From NCBI RefSeq assembly GCF_002246015.1, contig NZ_NOLJ01000006.1, forward strand, positions 545,458-596,284: a stretch of DNA of 50,827 nt, in the 5' to 3' direction. This document shows positions 8,241 to 16,104 of this stretch, piece after piece. The DNA is from Nostoc sp. 'Peltigera membranacea cyanobiont' 210A. Lineage in GTDB: Bacteria; Cyanobacteriota; Cyanobacteriia; Cyanobacteriales; Nostocaceae. Positions within the stretch are counted from its first letter, which is position 1, and every line of letters starts with the position of its first letter. The notes beneath the pieces are model-generated. The model saw only the letters and a program-made list of their open reading frames with translations, ran no database searches and had not been told where the DNA came from. Both the position numbers and the translations under genes were made by a program.

Positions 8241-9881
8241 ATGCTTAAAGGTAGTGATATTATCGATAAAGTGGTCGTCACCTACGACACAGGTAAGAAA
8301 ATTGTCCGAATTATAGATTTAATTTTTGATCGGGAACGCAATCAACTTTTGGGTTTTCTAGTTGCAGAGAAGGGACTGTTTCGAGACGCAAAAGTGATTC
8401 CTCTACAAGAGGTACAAGCCATCGGGTCAGATGCGATCGTAGTTAACTCGAAAGAATCTGTTGTGAAGGCACATCGTGTCCCTGTAATTAAAGAGATTCT
8501 GCACCAGAATATCGTGTTGAGAAAAAAGAGAATTCTCACTACAGAGGGACTCGACCTCGGTGGATTGGTCGATTTGTTCTTTGATGAGCATAGTGGACTG
8601 GTGGAAGGATATGAAGTTTCTGGCGGTGTATTTGCCGATGCGTATTCGGGGCGATCGTTCGTTCCTGCTAGCGAAACACTGAAAATTGGTGATGATGTTG
8701 CTTTTGTACCTCCAGAAACTGCTCAACTGATGGAAGAACAGGTTGGTGGTATCCGAGGAGCCGTTCAGGCAACTGGAGATAAATTGCAGGACTCGGCCCA
8801 GACTACCAACCGCAGACTGCAAACAGCAGCTCAAACTGTGAATGAGCAACTGCAAAGCTCGGTAGAGAAAGTGAACCGCGGGCTACACTCAGCAAGCCAG
8901 AATGCAGGTGAGCAATTGCAAGCCGCAACTGATGCTACTGGCAGCAAACTACAAGACTTCAATCGAGATGCAACTGCCTCCCTGACCAACAATTTGGTCG
9001 ATCCTGCCGAACAAAAGGTATATGTGATTGGCAAGTGTGTCGAGCGGGATGTGCTGACTCCAGATGGGAATGTACTGCTACTAAAGGGTCAAGAAGTCAC
9101 CCTAGTCAATGCAGAAGCGGCCGATCGCCTGGGTATCCTTGATGAACTCTATCGAGCCACGGGTGGCAGTCTGACTGCCAACATCAGCCGCAATTTACAA
9201 GCAGCAACAGAATCTGTTGGCAATCGAATTGGGAGCGTAACTCAGAGCAGCGCCGCGAGTCTGCGTCACTCAGTTGATTCCTTGGCAGCAAATGTAAATG
9301 TAGCGATCCAGCAGGCAAGAGGGCGCAGAGTCTTGCGAACAGTGCGTACTGACGATGGCTTAATTATTGCGGCATCTGGGCAGATTGTGACAGAATCCCT
9401 TCTCGATCGCGCTCAGATTTACGCTAAAGAAATAGAATTGCTGAACGCTGTCGGGCTGAATCTGGCAACAGCAGTCCGTTCTACCGTGAGTGACAGATGG
9501 TTAGAAAACAAAGTTCAACTGGGCGATCGAGCAAGCATCGCTCAAGAGAATCTCAACACTTTCTGGCAAGCCTTGAAAGCAAAGGCAGAAAAGTTACAAG
9601 GACGCAGCAGACGGGCAATGAAAAATCAACGGATTGAACAAGCATTGGGTCGTCCAGTTACCCGTGTCATTCTCGATCCAGAAGACAACGTGATATTGAA
9701 TGTAGGTGAATTGATTACACATCGCGCCGTCAGTCAAGCTGAAACAAGTGGAGTTCTGAATATCTTACTAAGTTCGGTCTATAGCAAGGAGCCACAAATC
9801 TCTGACAAGGAGTTACGTGCTTCAGAACATGGAACGGCAGCCTTAGTACATCATGGTAATGGGCGAGCGATCGCAACTTGA
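8241..9881 (+). CDS. PRC-barrel domain protein with amphipathic repeat region
   Basis: A 546-residue protein. The N-terminus is a PRC-barrel ('LKGSDIIDKVVVTYDTGKKI ... FRDAKVIPLQEVQAIGSDAIVV', residues 1-75). A second barrel-like unit follows at about 85-160 ('RILTTEGLDLGGLVDLFFDEHSG'). Residues about 170-245 are an amphipathic, apolipoprotein-like coiled region with repeats ('TTNRRLQTAAQTVNEQLQSSVEKVNRGLHSA'), and a similar one lies near 310-345. More barrel-like segments follow to the C-terminus. PRC-barrels occur in photosynthetic reaction centre subunit H and RimM and often bind proteins or RNA. The repeat region suggests membrane or thylakoid surface contact. Function is unknown. It is paired with the small membrane protein just upstream. 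Confidence 0.7.
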   Translation: MLKGSDIIDKVVVTYDTGKKIVRIIDLIFDRERNQLLGFLVAEKGLFRDAKVIPLQEVQAIGSDAIVVNSKESVVKAHRVPVIKEILHQNIVLRKKRILTTEGLDLGGLVDLFFDEHSGLVEGYEVSGGVFADAYSGRSFVPASETLKIGDDVAFVPPETAQLMEEQVGGIRGAVQATGDKLQDSAQTTNRRLQTAAQTVNEQLQSSVEKVNRGLHSASQNAGEQLQAATDATGSKLQDFNRDATASLTNNLVDPAEQKVYVIGKCVERDVLTPDGNVLLLKGQEVTLVNAEAADRLGILDELYRATGGSLTANISRNLQAATESVGNRIGSVTQSSAASLRHSVDSLAANVNVAIQQARGRRVLRTVRTDDGLIIAASGQIVTESLLDRAQIYAKEIELLNAVGLNLATAVRSTVSDRWLENKVQLGDRASIAQENLNTFWQALKAKAEKLQGRSRRAMKNQRIEQALGRPVTRVILDPEDNVILNVGELITHRAVSQAETSGVLNILLSSVYSKEPQISDKELRASEHGTAALVHHGNGRAIAT

Positions 9882-9964
9882 ATCCAAATCGTTCTTGTGA
9901 CTTTGGCCATAAAATAATCAAAAAGGTCAAGATGATTATTTATCGTGTGCGAGCAAGTTAGGTA

Positions 9965-10088
9965 AGGGACTTCCAACAAATAAATTACCCAATCTTGTGG
10001 GGTGGGCAACATGAGCGCCGATATACAAGGGCGCTCATGTTGCCCACCCACAAGAAGTAGTTGAGTATTTTTTTATTTGGAAGTCCCT
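9965..10088. repeat. MITE-like palindromic element, copy A
   Basis: Terminal inverted repeats AGGGACTTCCAA (9965-9976) and TTGGAAGTCCCT (10077-10088) flank a very strong inner hairpin: GTGGGCAACATGAGCGC from 10002 pairs with GCGCTCATGTTGCCCAC ending near 10047, over an 11-12 nt loop. The same ends and the flanking CAATCTTGTGGGGTGGGC occur at 49261-49503. This element fills most of the gap between the PRC-barrel and first Uma2 genes and could also terminate the former. Confidence 0.75.
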
Positions 10089-10207
10089 AGAACAAAAATA
10101 TGCACTAACGACTGAATTTCTGCGAAGACATCGCTAGCAGATAAATCGCTATAATTCTGGTGAGCCAAATAGAGCCAAATATCCTTTGAGTTTTGGGGAA
10201 ACCAGCC

Positions 10208-11011
10208 ATGTTAGAGTACAACTTACCAAGGTACTTGCCCTCAGCCGAGGAACTACCAGACTCTGATGAAACGCCTGTGGATAATGAACTGCAAGAATTA
10301 ATACCAGGCTTGCTGAAGGCGATCCTGCTGATACTTTGGTCAGAACGCATGGACTGGTTGTTTGGCATAGATATGGGTATTTATTATCACCCAGATAAAC
10401 CGCCAATTGTGCCAGATGGATTTTTGAGCTTAGGGGTAGAGCGGTTTTATGATGAGGAACTGCGTCCCAGTTATGTGCTGTGGGATGAAAATGTTGTACC
10501 GATTTTCGTCCTAGAAGTAGTTTCCCAAAATTATCGCAAGGAATACACTACTAAGTTGGATGAATACGAGGCTTTGGGTGTACTTTATTACGTAATTTAT
10601 TCCTCTCGTCGCCGCCGCAAACCGCATCTGGAAGTACATAAGTTAGTTAATGGTAAATATGAATTGCAAGAGGGAAACCCTGTTTGGCTACCAGAAATTG
10701 GCTTAGGAATTGGTTGCGAAAGGGGCAACTATTGCGGCGTAACGCGGGAATGGATGTATTGGTATGATGAGCAAGGACAACGGTATCTCACGCCCGCAGA
10801 ACAAGTAAAACAAGAGACACAACGCGCCCAACAAGAGACACAACGCGCTCAACAAGAAGCACAACGCGCTCAACAAGAAGCCCAACGCGCTCAACAAGAA
10901 GCACAACGCGCTCAACAAGAAGCACAACGCGCTCAACAAGCAGAACTTCGGGTGCAACAATTGACGGAACAATTAAGAGCGCTGGGAATAGATCCAGATA
11001 ATCTGGATTAA
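10208..11011 (+). CDS. Uma2-like (DUF820) nuclease-fold protein with C-terminal heptad repeats
   Basis: A 267-residue protein from ATG 10208; the in-frame TTG at 10193 is less likely. Residues about 20-190 match the Uma2/DUF820 family, a PD-(D/E)XK nuclease fold hugely expanded in cyanobacteria. 'PIVPDGFLSL' supplies the Asp, 'PIFVLEVVSQNYRKEYTTKLDEYEALGV' the Glu and Lys. The C-terminus carries six 7-residue units of the type E-(T/A)-Q-R-A-Q-Q encoded by a 21-bp DNA tandem repeat, predicted to be a coiled coil, then 'LTEQLRALGIDPDNLD'. The second Uma2-like gene at 12072-12866 has the same architecture. Biological role of the family is unknown; some members may derive from mobile elements. 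Confidence 0.75.
   Translation: MLEYNLPRYLPSAEELPDSDETPVDNELQELIPGLLKAILLILWSERMDWLFGIDMGIYYHPDKPPIVPDGFLSLGVERFYDEELRPSYVLWDENVVPIFVLEVVSQNYRKEYTTKLDEYEALGVLYYVIYSSRRRRKPHLEVHKLVNGKYELQEGNPVWLPEIGLGIGCERGNYCGVTREWMYWYDEQGQRYLTPAEQVKQETQRAQQETQRAQQEAQRAQQEAQRAQQEAQRAQQEAQRAQQAELRVQQLTEQLRALGIDPDNLD
10807..10940 (+). repeat. 21-bp tandem repeat coding for a heptad coiled coil
   Basis: About six units of CAACGCGCTCAACAAGAAGCA, nearly identical at the DNA level, lie in frame at the 3' end of the Uma2-like gene. The near-identity of units, including synonymous positions, implies recent copy-number change by slippage. Confidence 0.85.
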
Positions 11012-11115
11012 CTGAAATATTTTGCAATATTTTCAACAAGACTGAAAATCAGGTTTTTCAGATTTATGCATTTGCCATAAATCAAGATTTGCCACTGGAA
11101 GCTATCAGTAAAAAA

Positions 11116-11970
11116 CTATTGCTTTTTAGGAATAACGTTCCTGATTCCACTTTTAGAGCCAACAGTATCACCTTTGTAACGAGGGATAATATGAATACTG
11201 GCGTGCATAATATTTTGACCTGCGGCTCGATTGATGTTCATTCCTATATTAAAGCCATCAGGTTCAAATTCTGCTTTGAGAATTTCTTGTACTTTGTTAA
11301 CCATGAACCAGCAAGCAGATTGTTCTTTAAATGGTAGTTCAAAATAACTGCCAACATGACGTTTGGGAATAATCAAAATATGTCCTTTACTTATAGGATA
11401 GCCATCAAAAATAGCATAAGCAGTTGCTGATTCAGTTAATAGTTTGAGATTTTTATGGGGATTACAGAATATACAATAATTAGATGAATTTCGCTGATGG
11501 TTATAGTGAAGGTACTCATATAACTCACGATGCTCATCTAAACAAACTGAAGTAAAGGGCAGTTTGACAATACACTGATAAGTAGGTTTTTTGTGAATAT
11601 AATGTTCTCTAAATCCTTCTTTTTTGATATCCCTTCTTACAGCATAATAAGCTTTGCCTCCTGGTTTTAATAAATGCGATACTTCCATAAGAACGTTAGT
11701 TTGTTCTTCAGTAAACAAAACATTTAAAACATAAAAGCAAATTATTGTATCAAATTTAGTATCAGGATATTCTGGAAAATAATAAGAGTCATAGCCTGTA
11801 ATATCACAGCCTTTTTGGCGTAATATTTTAACATCATTACCAAGACCACAACCAAAGTCTAGTATTTTGCCTTGGAGAAGGTTTTGATTTAACAAAAACT
11901 GTGCCGGAAATGATAGATAATTTCTTTCGATCGCAGTAAGATGACTGAACTGATTTTTTTGTTGTTTCAT
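11116..11970 (-). CDS. Fusion of a SAM methyltransferase and a HIT-domain protein
   Basis: A 284-residue two-domain protein. Residues 1-155 are a class I methyltransferase: 'ILDFGCGLGNDVKILRQKG' is motif I, 'DTIICFYVLNVLF' motif II/IV, 'LLKPGGKAYYAVRRD' motif V. Residues 164-284 are a HIT domain: 'YCIFCN' (Cys166, Cys169, probable zinc ligands), 'YAIFDGYPISKGHILIIPKRHVGSYFEL' and 'GQNIMHASIHIIPRYKGD'. In the HIT triad (H-x-H-x-H) the residues here are His256, Ser258, His260, so the middle His, the nucleophile in HINT and FHIT, is Ser. The HIT domain might bind nucleotides without normal hydrolase chemistry. Convergent with the Uma2-like gene upstream in the window. Domain calls are firm; substrate is unknown. 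Confidence 0.8.
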   Translation of the reverse strand: MKQQKNQFSHLTAIERNYLSFPAQFLLNQNLLQGKILDFGCGLGNDVKILRQKGCDITGYDSYYFPEYPDTKFDTIICFYVLNVLFTEEQTNVLMEVSHLLKPGGKAYYAVRRDIKKEGFREHYIHKKPTYQCIVKLPFTSVCLDEHRELYEYLHYNHQRNSSNYCIFCNPHKNLKLLTESATAYAIFDGYPISKGHILIIPKRHVGSYFELPFKEQSACWFMVNKVQEILKAEFEPDGFNIGMNINRAAGQNIMHASIHIIPRYKGDTVGSKSGIRNVIPKKQ

Positions 11971-12027
11971 GGAATGAATTTTGGTGCTGATGTACCAAAA
12001 TTATTATTCCCAGCATTTGTTAGGTTA

Positions 12028-12093
12028 TGCGATGTCTACGATGGGCTATGACGCTCGCGGACTCGCTACCGCTACGCTATCGGTGTCGCATCA
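12028..12093. repeat. Palindromic intergenic repeat reaching into the Uma2-like gene
   Basis: GCGATGTCTACGATGGGC followed by GC-rich direct and inverted short words (GCGGACTCGCTACCGCTACGC) is of the same type as the repeats at 18063, 22457, 37250 and 43270. It supplies the last codons and stop of the second Uma2-like gene (tail ...PDATPIA), suggesting that insertion of the repeat set its current C-terminus. Confidence 0.45.
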
Positions 12094-12866
12094 GGGTGAA
12101 CACCTAGCTCACGTAACTTAGCTGCTAATATATCAGCACGTTGGCGTTCCTGTTCAGCACGTTGGCGTTCTTGTTCAGCACGTTGGCGTTCTTGTTCAGC
12201 ACGCTGGCGTTCTTGTTCAGCTTGTTCACTACTCCACAACAGCAAATTTCCTTCTGTATCCCACCAGCGCAGCCAATTCATGGTTTGGCATAATCTTTCA
12301 CCTTGCCAAATTCCGAGAAATAACTCTAACTCAGGAATCCAAAAGCGTCCATTGGCGTCTGCTTGCTGCAAAGTATATTGTCCATTTTGCAAACATCGTA
12401 TTTCTATGCTTGGTTCGTAAGGGTCGTAGGTTACGTAGGTTGGAACTTGGAGAATCTTTTCGTAATAATAGAGTTTACCGTAGGGTGGAGTTGAGCGGAC
12501 TGATAGTTCTCCCCCTTCTGTGTCTGAGAGAAATTCCATCACTACAGCCACAGCAGCGCCTTCTAAATTCGGGGTATAGCTGCGACGAACTACATTTGTT
12601 CCTACAGACTGCACTTGAGGGACATAAAACCAGTCTGGGGCTTTGACAACGATTTTTTTGTTGACTGTGGCTACAAGCCCAAAATTAGAGCCAATCAGCA
12701 TTTGAGGTTGGATGCGTGCTGTGCTTCCCAAAGCATCGGTAAGCGCAGCAGCGATCGCAGGTTGTTGAATATTTTCCACTGGATCGTCTGGTAAAATGAA
12801 GTCGGCTGGAAGTGCTTCCCAAGTAACAATTGGTTCTTTTTGGATGGGGTTAACTTGTAGAACCAT
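12072..12866 (-). CDS. Second Uma2-like (DUF820) protein with heptad tail
   Basis: A 264-residue protein starting at ATG 12866, chosen because a good Shine-Dalgarno (AGGAGT) lies seven bases upstream on this strand; in-frame starts further upstream lack one. The core resembles Uma2/DUF820: 'APDWFYVPQV' (Asp) and 'VAVVMEFLSDTEGG' (Glu), then 'KLYYYEKILQVPTYVTYDP' and 'FWIPELELFLGIWQGE'. The C-terminus has four units of E-R-Q-R-A-E-Q (from a 21-bp repeat at about 12135-12215) and ends 'LRELGVHPDATPIA', which matches in plan the tail 'LRALGIDPDNLD' of the other Uma2-like gene 1 kb away. The catalytic Glu is followed by S-D rather than the usual S-P/S-x-x motif, so activity is uncertain. Confidence 0.7.
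   Translation of the reverse strand: MVLQVNPIQKEPIVTWEALPADFILPDDPVENIQQPAIAAALTDALGSTARIQPQMLIGSNFGLVATVNKKIVVKAPDWFYVPQVQSVGTNVVRRSYTPNLEGAAVAVVMEFLSDTEGGELSVRSTPPYGKLYYYEKILQVPTYVTYDPYEPSIEIRCLQNGQYTLQQADANGRFWIPELELFLGIWQGERLCQTMNWLRWWDTEGNLLLWSSEQAEQERQRAEQERQRAEQERQRAEQERQRADILAAKLRELGVHPDATPIA
12135..12215 (-). repeat. 21-bp tandem repeat coding for the heptad E-R-Q-R-A-E-Q
   Basis: About four units of the form CAGCACGTTGGCGTTCTTGTT on the plus strand, nearly identical, in frame in the 3' part of the second Uma2-like gene. The unit differs in sequence from the 21-bp repeat at 10807-10940, but the length and coded heptad pattern are alike. Confidence 0.8.
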
Positions 12867-13015
12867 AAAATTACTCCTAATATCCATGCACAGTATATTA
12901 GTTATTTTTAACAAATCTTCAGCCAGCATCGCTCTTAAGCTAAAAACCCAGAAATCTGGAAAGAATTCTCTGACAGGTGTATATACTCGTAGTCAAGCAC
13001 TTAGCAGGCGTGAGT

Positions 13016-13340
13016 ATGATAGTTGAGTGGTTCACTCTCTGGATAGGTCAAAAAACGGTTGGATTTCTTGTCAAAACTATTATCAGCGAAGAATTTTGAT
13101 CCTAGTATGTTTGAGTTTTTCCATGATATTGCACTCAACGACCCATTTAAACGTACTGAAGATGAATATGGAAATGAATATATTGAAACAAACCCGCGTC
13201 AAACAGCACTAGAGATAATTATCAAGCAATTTCCTCAACATCCCCAGACTTTACCACTGTTGCGCGACAAAGCAGAGAATGACCCAGATGAGCAAGTGCG
13301 AGAGTTTGCTCAACAGAAGTTGGCACAATTAGAGAAGTAA
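13016..13340 (+). pseudogene. Remnant of a STAND/NACHT-type NTPase with HEAT-like C-terminus
   Basis: Two pieces in different frames. ATG 13016 opens a 27-codon frame 'MIVEWFTLWIGQKTVGFLVK...' ending at TGA 13097-13099, resembling the short N-terminus of cyanobacterial NACHT-type NTPases. An overlapping frame runs to TAA 13340 and codes 'FFHDIALNDPFKRTEDEYGNEYIETNPRQTALEIIIKQFPQHPQTLPLLRDKAENDPDEQVREFAQQKLAQLEK', quoted here in words as a HEAT-like tail: key parts are 'NPRQTALEIIIKQFPQHP' and 'DPDEQVREFAQQKLAQ'. This is like the extreme C-terminus of the same family. The central NTPase and repeats, usually several hundred residues, are missing. I infer an internal deletion; the tail could alternatively be expressed as a small 93-residue protein from TTG 13059. 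Confidence 0.5.
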
Positions 13341-13355
13341 AAGAGTTTTAAAAAT

Positions 13356-13502
13356 ATGAACAACACAGAAGTTCGTCAACAAATCAACCAATATCTAGAT
13401 GGATTGTCTTCAGAACACCTGGAACTGGTTGCTGACTTCTTAGCTTATCTAGCAGATAAAGAAAGTGAAGACGCTACCCAAGAGTTACTTGATAATTCGT
13501 AA
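13356..13502 (+). CDS. Small antitoxin-like protein, 48 residues
   Basis: ATG 13356 opens a 48-codon frame ending at TAA 13500-13502. The sequence 'EVRQQINQYLDGLSSEHL' and 'LVADFLAYLADKESEDATQELL' is helical and resembles small cyanobacterial antitoxin-like proteins encoded beside toxin or HicB genes. It begins 15 bases after the NTPase remnant and precedes the HicB-like gene by 29 bases, all in one direction. The stop lies within an AATTCGT tandem repeat. No toxin partner is visible, so function is unknown. Confidence 0.5.
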   Translation: MNNTEVRQQINQYLDGLSSEHLELVADFLAYLADKESEDATQELLDNS

Positions 13503-13531
13503 TTCGTAATTCGTAATTATGTTTCAGAATA

Positions 13532-13744
13532 ATGAAATATACGATAATTATTCAATGGTCTGATGAAGATGAGTGTTTTGTTGTGAATCTTCCTGAATGG
13601 GGAGAATTTTGTCATACTCACGGAGATACTTACGAAGAAGCTTTCAAAAATGCTCAAGAAGTTTTAGAAATGCTGATTGAATCATCTTTGGCTGACGGTC
13701 AACCTGTACCTGAGCCAAAAACACTAGAAAAGTCGTTGAAATAA
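13532..13744 (+). CDS. HicB-family antitoxin-like protein (no HicA beside it)
   Basis: A 70-residue protein with the partial RNase-H-like fold of HicB: 'YTIIIQWSDEDECFVVNLPEW' then 'HGDTYEEAFKNAQEVLEMLIESSLADGQPVPEPK'. HicB normally neutralises the mRNA interferase HicA encoded next to it. No HicA-like frame of 60-80 codons lies on either side, and there is no C-terminal DNA-binding extension. It is therefore an orphan or acts on a distant toxin. Flanked by AATTCGT repeats on both sides. Confidence 0.75.
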   Translation: MKYTIIIQWSDEDECFVVNLPEWGEFCHTHGDTYEEAFKNAQEVLEMLIESSLADGQPVPEPKTLEKSLK

Positions 13745-13846
13745 TTCGTAATTCGTAATTAGTCAATTTAGAGAAGCATACGGCGATGCCTTCACGATAG
13801 GCATCGCGGATTTTAGATTTAATCTAATCTAAAATCCCAAATCGAG

Positions 13847-16003
13847 TTACCGATTCACCGCCGCTGCTTCTCTTGCTGCTGTTGCTTGATCTGGGTGAAT
13901 ACCCAAGCGGGTGAGATTAATCCGACCTTTGTTATCAATTTCACGCACTTTGATAATCACTTCATCGCCCACCGCTACTTCATCCTCAACTTTGCCAACG
14001 CGGTAGTCAGCTAGTTGAGAAATGTGGATCATGCCTTCTTTTCCTGGCAAGAATTCCACAAATGCACCTATCGGTATAATCCGAGTAATGCGTCCTGCAT
14101 AGACATCCCCTTCGTGCAACTTGCGGGTCATGCCTTGGATGATATTTCTGGCTCTCTTCGCCTTGTTCTCATCCACTGCGGAAATTGTCACGGTGCCGTC
14201 ATCTTCGATGTCAATTTTTGCACCAGTTTCCTCTGTGATCCCCTTAATAGTCTTGCCTCCAGGCCCGATGACCAAACCAATCATGTCTGAATCAATCTTG
14301 ATTGTTAACAGACGTGGGGCATAAGGTGAGGTTTCAGTCCGTGGTGTGTCAATGCAGGCGAGCATTTTCTCCAGAATGTGCAACCGGGCTGCCTTGGCTT
14401 GGTGGACGGCTTGGGAAATAACGTCCAAAGACAAACCGGAGATTTTCATATCCATTTGCAAGGCGGTAATCCCGGTATCCGTGCCGGCAACTTTGAAGTC
14501 CATGTCGCCCAAAAAGTCTTCAATGCCTTGGATGTCGGTCAGTATTCGCACTTCGTCGCCATCCTTAATCAGACCCATTGCCGCGCCACTGACGGGTTTG
14601 ATAATTGGTACACCAGCATCCATCAGGGCGAGGGTGGAACCGCAGACTGAACCCATTGAGGTGGAACCGTTGGAGGAAAGTACTTCCGATACGATGCGAA
14701 TCACGTAGGGAAATTGTTCTTTGGACGGTAGCACAGGTATTAACGCTCGTTCTGCCAATGCTCCATGACCAATTTCCCGCCTTCCTGGGGCCCGCATTGG
14801 CTTGGTTTCTCCGACTGAGAACGGCGGGAAGTTGTAATGATGCAGATAACGCTTGTGCTGATCTAGCTGCATGTCATCGTTGAGGTTTTGAGCATCTCCA
14901 GGTGTACCCAGAGTACAAGTGGATAATACCTGAGTTAGTTCTCGGTTAAATAAACCGCTACCGTGGACTCGCTTTGGTAAGACATCAACTAAGCAAGAAA
15001 CCGGACGCACTTGATCAAGTTTACGACCATCAACGCGGACGTTATCTTCGATGATTTGCCGCCGCATGAAGTATTTGGTAATATCTTTAAAAGTGTTACC
15101 AAGTGCCTTCTTATTTGCAGTCGCGGCAACTCGAATTGGATCTTCTTCTGACAGTTCAGTAATCGTCGCAGCAATTTCATCCTTGACGACATCTAAAGCT
15201 GCATCGCGTTCGGGTTTGGTCAAACTAAATTGAGACAGAATTTTCTTAATCTGACCGTTGGCGCGATCGCGGATATAATTTTCTAGCGTTTGGTCTACTT
15301 CTGGTGGTGCTTCTTGCACTATTACTAGACCCAGTTCTGCAATTAAATCTTGCTGCGCTTTGATTAAGTCCCGCACTGCTTCATAACCAAAGTCAATCGC
15401 TTCCAGAATATCTCGCTCTGGCAACTGATTGGCTCCCGCTTCCACCATGATCACGCCATGTGGTGAACCTGCTACTATCAGATCCAAATCTCCAGCTTCG
15501 GTTTCTGCATAAGTGGGGTTAATAATGAAATCATCTCCCACTAAACCAACCCGCACTGCTGCCATTGGCCCATTAAAAGGAATCTGGGCAATCAGGGTAG
15601 CAATGGAAGCGCCTGTAACTGCTAACACATCGGGTGGAACTAACTCGTCCATCGACAGCGTTAAGGCAATAATTTGCAGGTCATCCCTTAGCCATGAGGG
15701 GAATAAGGGACGCATGGGACGGTCTATTAGACGGCTGGTGAGAATTGTTTTTTCTGGTGGACGACCTTCGCGCCGCATGATCCCGCCGGGAATCCTACCA
15801 GCGGCATATAGCCTTTCTTCATAATCTACAGTAAGGGGAAGAAAATCGATGCCTTCTCTGGCTTGCGATCGCGTAGCCGTTACTAAAACGGATGTGTCCC
15901 CTGATTCTATCAAAACCGACCCACCTGCCTGGGGAGCTAGTAGGCCTACTTTCAGTCGAATATCCCTTCCATCGAAGGATATTGACTTATCAACTTCTGC
16001 CAT
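13847..16003 (-). CDS. pnp: Polyribonucleotide nucleotidyltransferase (PNPase)
   Basis: A 718-residue 3'-5' phosphorolytic exoribonuclease that also adds polynucleotide tails in cyanobacteria. Two RNase PH domains are visible: the first starts 'ISFDGRDIRLKVGLLAPQAGGSVLI', the second (from about 320) includes 'DGRKLDQVRPVSC' and 'THRLGTPGDAQ'-like phosphate-site residues 'CTLGTPGDAQ', with 'EVLSSNGSTSMGSVCGSTLALMDAGVPI'. A KH domain follows ('IGLVIGPGGKTIKGITEETGAK') and a C-terminal S1 domain ('GDVYAGRITRIIPIGAFVEFLPGKEGMIHISQLA'). Length and order are those of full PNPase. Start ATG 16003. It is likely monocistronic; the acetyltransferase gene upstream is 101 bases away. Confidence 0.97.
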   Translation of the reverse strand: MAEVDKSISFDGRDIRLKVGLLAPQAGGSVLIESGDTSVLVTATRSQAREGIDFLPLTVDYEERLYAAGRIPGGIMRREGRPPEKTILTSRLIDRPMRPLFPSWLRDDLQIIALTLSMDELVPPDVLAVTGASIATLIAQIPFNGPMAAVRVGLVGDDFIINPTYAETEAGDLDLIVAGSPHGVIMVEAGANQLPERDILEAIDFGYEAVRDLIKAQQDLIAELGLVIVQEAPPEVDQTLENYIRDRANGQIKKILSQFSLTKPERDAALDVVKDEIAATITELSEEDPIRVAATANKKALGNTFKDITKYFMRRQIIEDNVRVDGRKLDQVRPVSCLVDVLPKRVHGSGLFNRELTQVLSTCTLGTPGDAQNLNDDMQLDQHKRYLHHYNFPPFSVGETKPMRAPGRREIGHGALAERALIPVLPSKEQFPYVIRIVSEVLSSNGSTSMGSVCGSTLALMDAGVPIIKPVSGAAMGLIKDGDEVRILTDIQGIEDFLGDMDFKVAGTDTGITALQMDMKISGLSLDVISQAVHQAKAARLHILEKMLACIDTPRTETSPYAPRLLTIKIDSDMIGLVIGPGGKTIKGITEETGAKIDIEDDGTVTISAVDENKAKRARNIIQGMTRKLHEGDVYAGRITRIIPIGAFVEFLPGKEGMIHISQLADYRVGKVEDEVAVGDEVIIKVREIDNKGRINLTRLGIHPDQATAAREAAAVNR

Positions 16004-16104
16004 TCAGTTTTTTTTCCTTCTCTTTCGCTATTCTCTTTCTGTGGCAATCCTAACATTTATGCCATATAGCTGACTTCTAGTACATACAAAGATAGACAAG
16101 TCAT

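Noticed and set aside
10703..10972. Leu/Cys-rich minus-strand frame opposite the Uma2-like heptad repeats
   Set aside because: The apparent 'LLSALCF' repeat is only the antisense reading of the 21-bp tandem repeat.
11262..11272. T-arm-like GGTTCAAATTC, possible tRNA
   Set aside because: It is within the HIT domain coding sequence and no acceptor or anticodon stem can be drawn around it.
14346..14708. 120-codon frame opposite pnp
   Set aside because: It lies entirely on the opposite strand of a conserved gene and is explained by the codon pattern of pnp.
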